A stretch of DNA of 6,268 nt, from contig PTKQ01000024.1 in assembly GCA_002937815.1 (NCBI GenBank), positions 1 to 6,268 of the forward strand, read 5' to 3'. Shown one piece after another: positions 4,975 to 6,268 of this stretch. This DNA is from Alphaproteobacteria bacterium MarineAlpha6_Bin2 (GTDB lineage: Bacteria; Pseudomonadota; Alphaproteobacteria; GCA-002720895). How positions within the stretch are numbered: the first letter of the stretch is position 1; every line of letters starts with the position of its first letter. Under the pieces are notes generated by a model. That model did not search any database and was not told the DNA's origin. It saw only the letters and a list, made by a program, of their open reading frames with translations. Position numbers and translations under genes: made by a program.

Positions 4975-6268
4975 ATGATTACAGAAATAAAAAAAATCAA
5001 AGAGGAAGAAAAGAATCTTCGAATTCTACCAATGAACTTGGAGGCTGAGCAAGCTTTATTAGCTTCTTTGTTAACTGATAACAAGACTTATGAAAAAGTA
5101 TCTGATTTTTTAAGGCGCAATCATTTTTATGATGATATTAATAGTAAGATATATGAGGGTATATCAAAATTAATTGAAAATAGTCAATTAGCTGATCCAT
5201 TAACATTAAAAAATTATTTTATTCAAAAAAATGAATTGGATTTAATAGGTGGAGATAATTATCTAATTGAACTAGCTAAAAACTCAACTGTTTTATCTAA
5301 TGTAAATGAATATGGAAAATTAATTTATGACTTATTTCAACGTAGAGAAGTTATAAAAATATCTGATAATATTATAAATGAGGCGCATTCTTTTGATTTG
5401 GAAACTAATGCTTCAGAAATAATTGAAAAGGCAGAAAGCGAACTTTTTAATCTTTCCTCAACTGGTGAAACTGGTAAAGATTTACAAAATTTTTCAACAT
5501 CCCTCGCACAAGCAATAAATAGTGCTGAATTGGCATATAAAAGAGAAGGACATTTATCTGGAATAGCAACAGGTTTTACTGATTTAGACCAATTACTTGG
5601 TGGATTGCATAAAACTGATTTAATAATACTTGCCGGAAGACCATCGATGGGAAAAACTGCACTTGCTACAAATATTGCTTTTAAAATGGCTAATATCAGT
5701 TCTTTTGATGATAAGGATAAAAAAAATGTAATTGGTTTCTTTTCATTAGAAATGTCATCAGAACAATTAGCAACAAGAATTTTAGCAGAAGATACTTCTA
5801 TATCGTCAGAAAAAATAAGAAGAGGCGAAATGAATTCTAATGATTTTCAAAAAATAATTAAATCTAGTCAAAAATTAGGAGAGATATCATTATTTATTGA
5901 TGATAGTCCTAATTTGTCTATTGCAGCTCTTAGAACAAGAGCCAGGAGATTAAAAAGAAAACATAATTTAAATATTATTGTTATAGATTATCTTCAACTT
6001 TTACGTCCAACTAGAGAAAGATATGACAATCGGGTACTGGAAATTGCTGAAATAACACGAAATTTAAAAGCTCTAGCAAAAGAACTAAGTATTCCCGTTC
6101 TTTGTCTTTCCCAATTATCAAGACAAGTTGAACAAAGAGATGATAAAAGGCCACAATTATCAGATTTAAGAGAATCAGGTGCAATTGAGCAGGATGCAGA
6201 TGTTGTTATGTTTATATATAGAGAGGAATATTATTTGGAAAGAAAAGAACCAACACCAGGTTCTGAAG
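4975..6268 (+). CDS. dnaB: Replicative DNA helicase DnaB, 3' end cut by the window edge
   Basis: Hexameric ATP-driven helicase that unwinds DNA at the replication fork and interacts with primase. The visible 431 codons start MITEIKKIKEEEKN at ATG 4975. The N-terminal helical domain begins with PMNLEAEQALLASLL (19-33), a linker follows, and the RecA-like domain has IATGFTDLDQLLGG, Walker A GRPSMGKT (221-228, K227), FSLEMSSEQL, and Walker B IVIDYLQLL with D338. The LSQLSRQVEQR motif (Q380) and DLRESGAIEQDADVVMFIYREE (R416) follow in order. All are in register with E. coli DnaB (471 residues), so roughly 40-50 residues, including the KQRNG arginine-finger motif, are beyond the edge. The ATG at 5032 lies directly before NLEAEQ and would drop the usual charged leader, so 4975 is preferred. 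There is no clear Shine-Dalgarno. No intein is present at Walker A, Walker B or the Q380 motif, common insertion sites in this family. rplI-dnaB adjacency is common in bacteria. Confidence 0.97.
   Translation, partial: MITEIKKIKEEEKNLRILPMNLEAEQALLASLLTDNKTYEKVSDFLRRNHFYDDINSKIYEGISKLIENSQLADPLTLKNYFIQKNELDLIGGDNYLIELAKNSTVLSNVNEYGKLIYDLFQRREVIKISDNIINEAHSFDLETNASEIIEKAESELFNLSSTGETGKDLQNFSTSLAQAINSAELAYKREGHLSGIATGFTDLDQLLGGLHKTDLIILAGRPSMGKTALATNIAFKMANISSFDDKDKKNVIGFFSLEMSSEQLATRILAEDTSISSEKIRRGEMNSNDFQKIIKSSQKLGEISLFIDDSPNLSIAALRTRARRLKRKHNLNIIVIDYLQLLRPTRERYDNRVLEIAEITRNLKALAKELSIPVLCLSQLSRQVEQRDDKRPQLSDLRESGAIEQDADVVMFIYREEYYLERKEPTPGSE

Overview
The window holds core housekeeping genes from a very AT-rich bacterium (roughly 30% G+C by eye). 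The gene order and the S18, FabG and DnaB sequences fit a streamlined, low-GC alphaproteobacterium, for example a marine SAR11-like or related lineage. That placement is inferred from gene order and sequence feel, with no search behind it. No phage, IS element, CRISPR array, RNA gene or defence system is visible, and I found no undescribed multi-gene system.

Left arm (minus strand, transcribed toward base 1): fabD, fabG, acpP, fabF. This is the type II fatty-acid synthesis cluster. FabD loads malonate onto the acyl carrier protein AcpP, FabF condenses malonyl-ACP with the growing acyl-ACP, and FabG reduces the 3-ketoacyl product. FabD, FabG and AcpP are complete and carry all expected active-site residues.

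The left end is abnormal. FabF is normal through its SNSFG motif (residues 396-400) and then loses the conserved FGGTN-type C-terminus. The last 32 codons instead overlap, in another frame, a convincing fragment of a small membrane lipid kinase (DgkA / undecaprenol kinase family) that runs off the left edge. The two genes meet at about 274-291, where the same bases suit both proteins. This looks like a deletion or, more likely, a chimeric join in the assembly, and it is the main point to check.

Centre (3492-3568): a 77-bp divergent promoter region separates fabD from the right arm.

Right arm (plus strand): rpsF, rpsR, rplI, then dnaB, which is cut by the right edge. The three ribosomal protein genes are tightly packed: rpsF and rpsR overlap, and rpsR and rplI are 1 bp apart. 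L9 carries an unusual lysine-rich tail of about 87 residues that includes a diverged 51-bp tandem duplication. A 102-bp gap before dnaB, the longest gene-free stretch here, holds a DnaA-box-like 9-mer, a CCCTAGGG palindrome and a likely extended -10 promoter. Ribosome binding sites are weak throughout.
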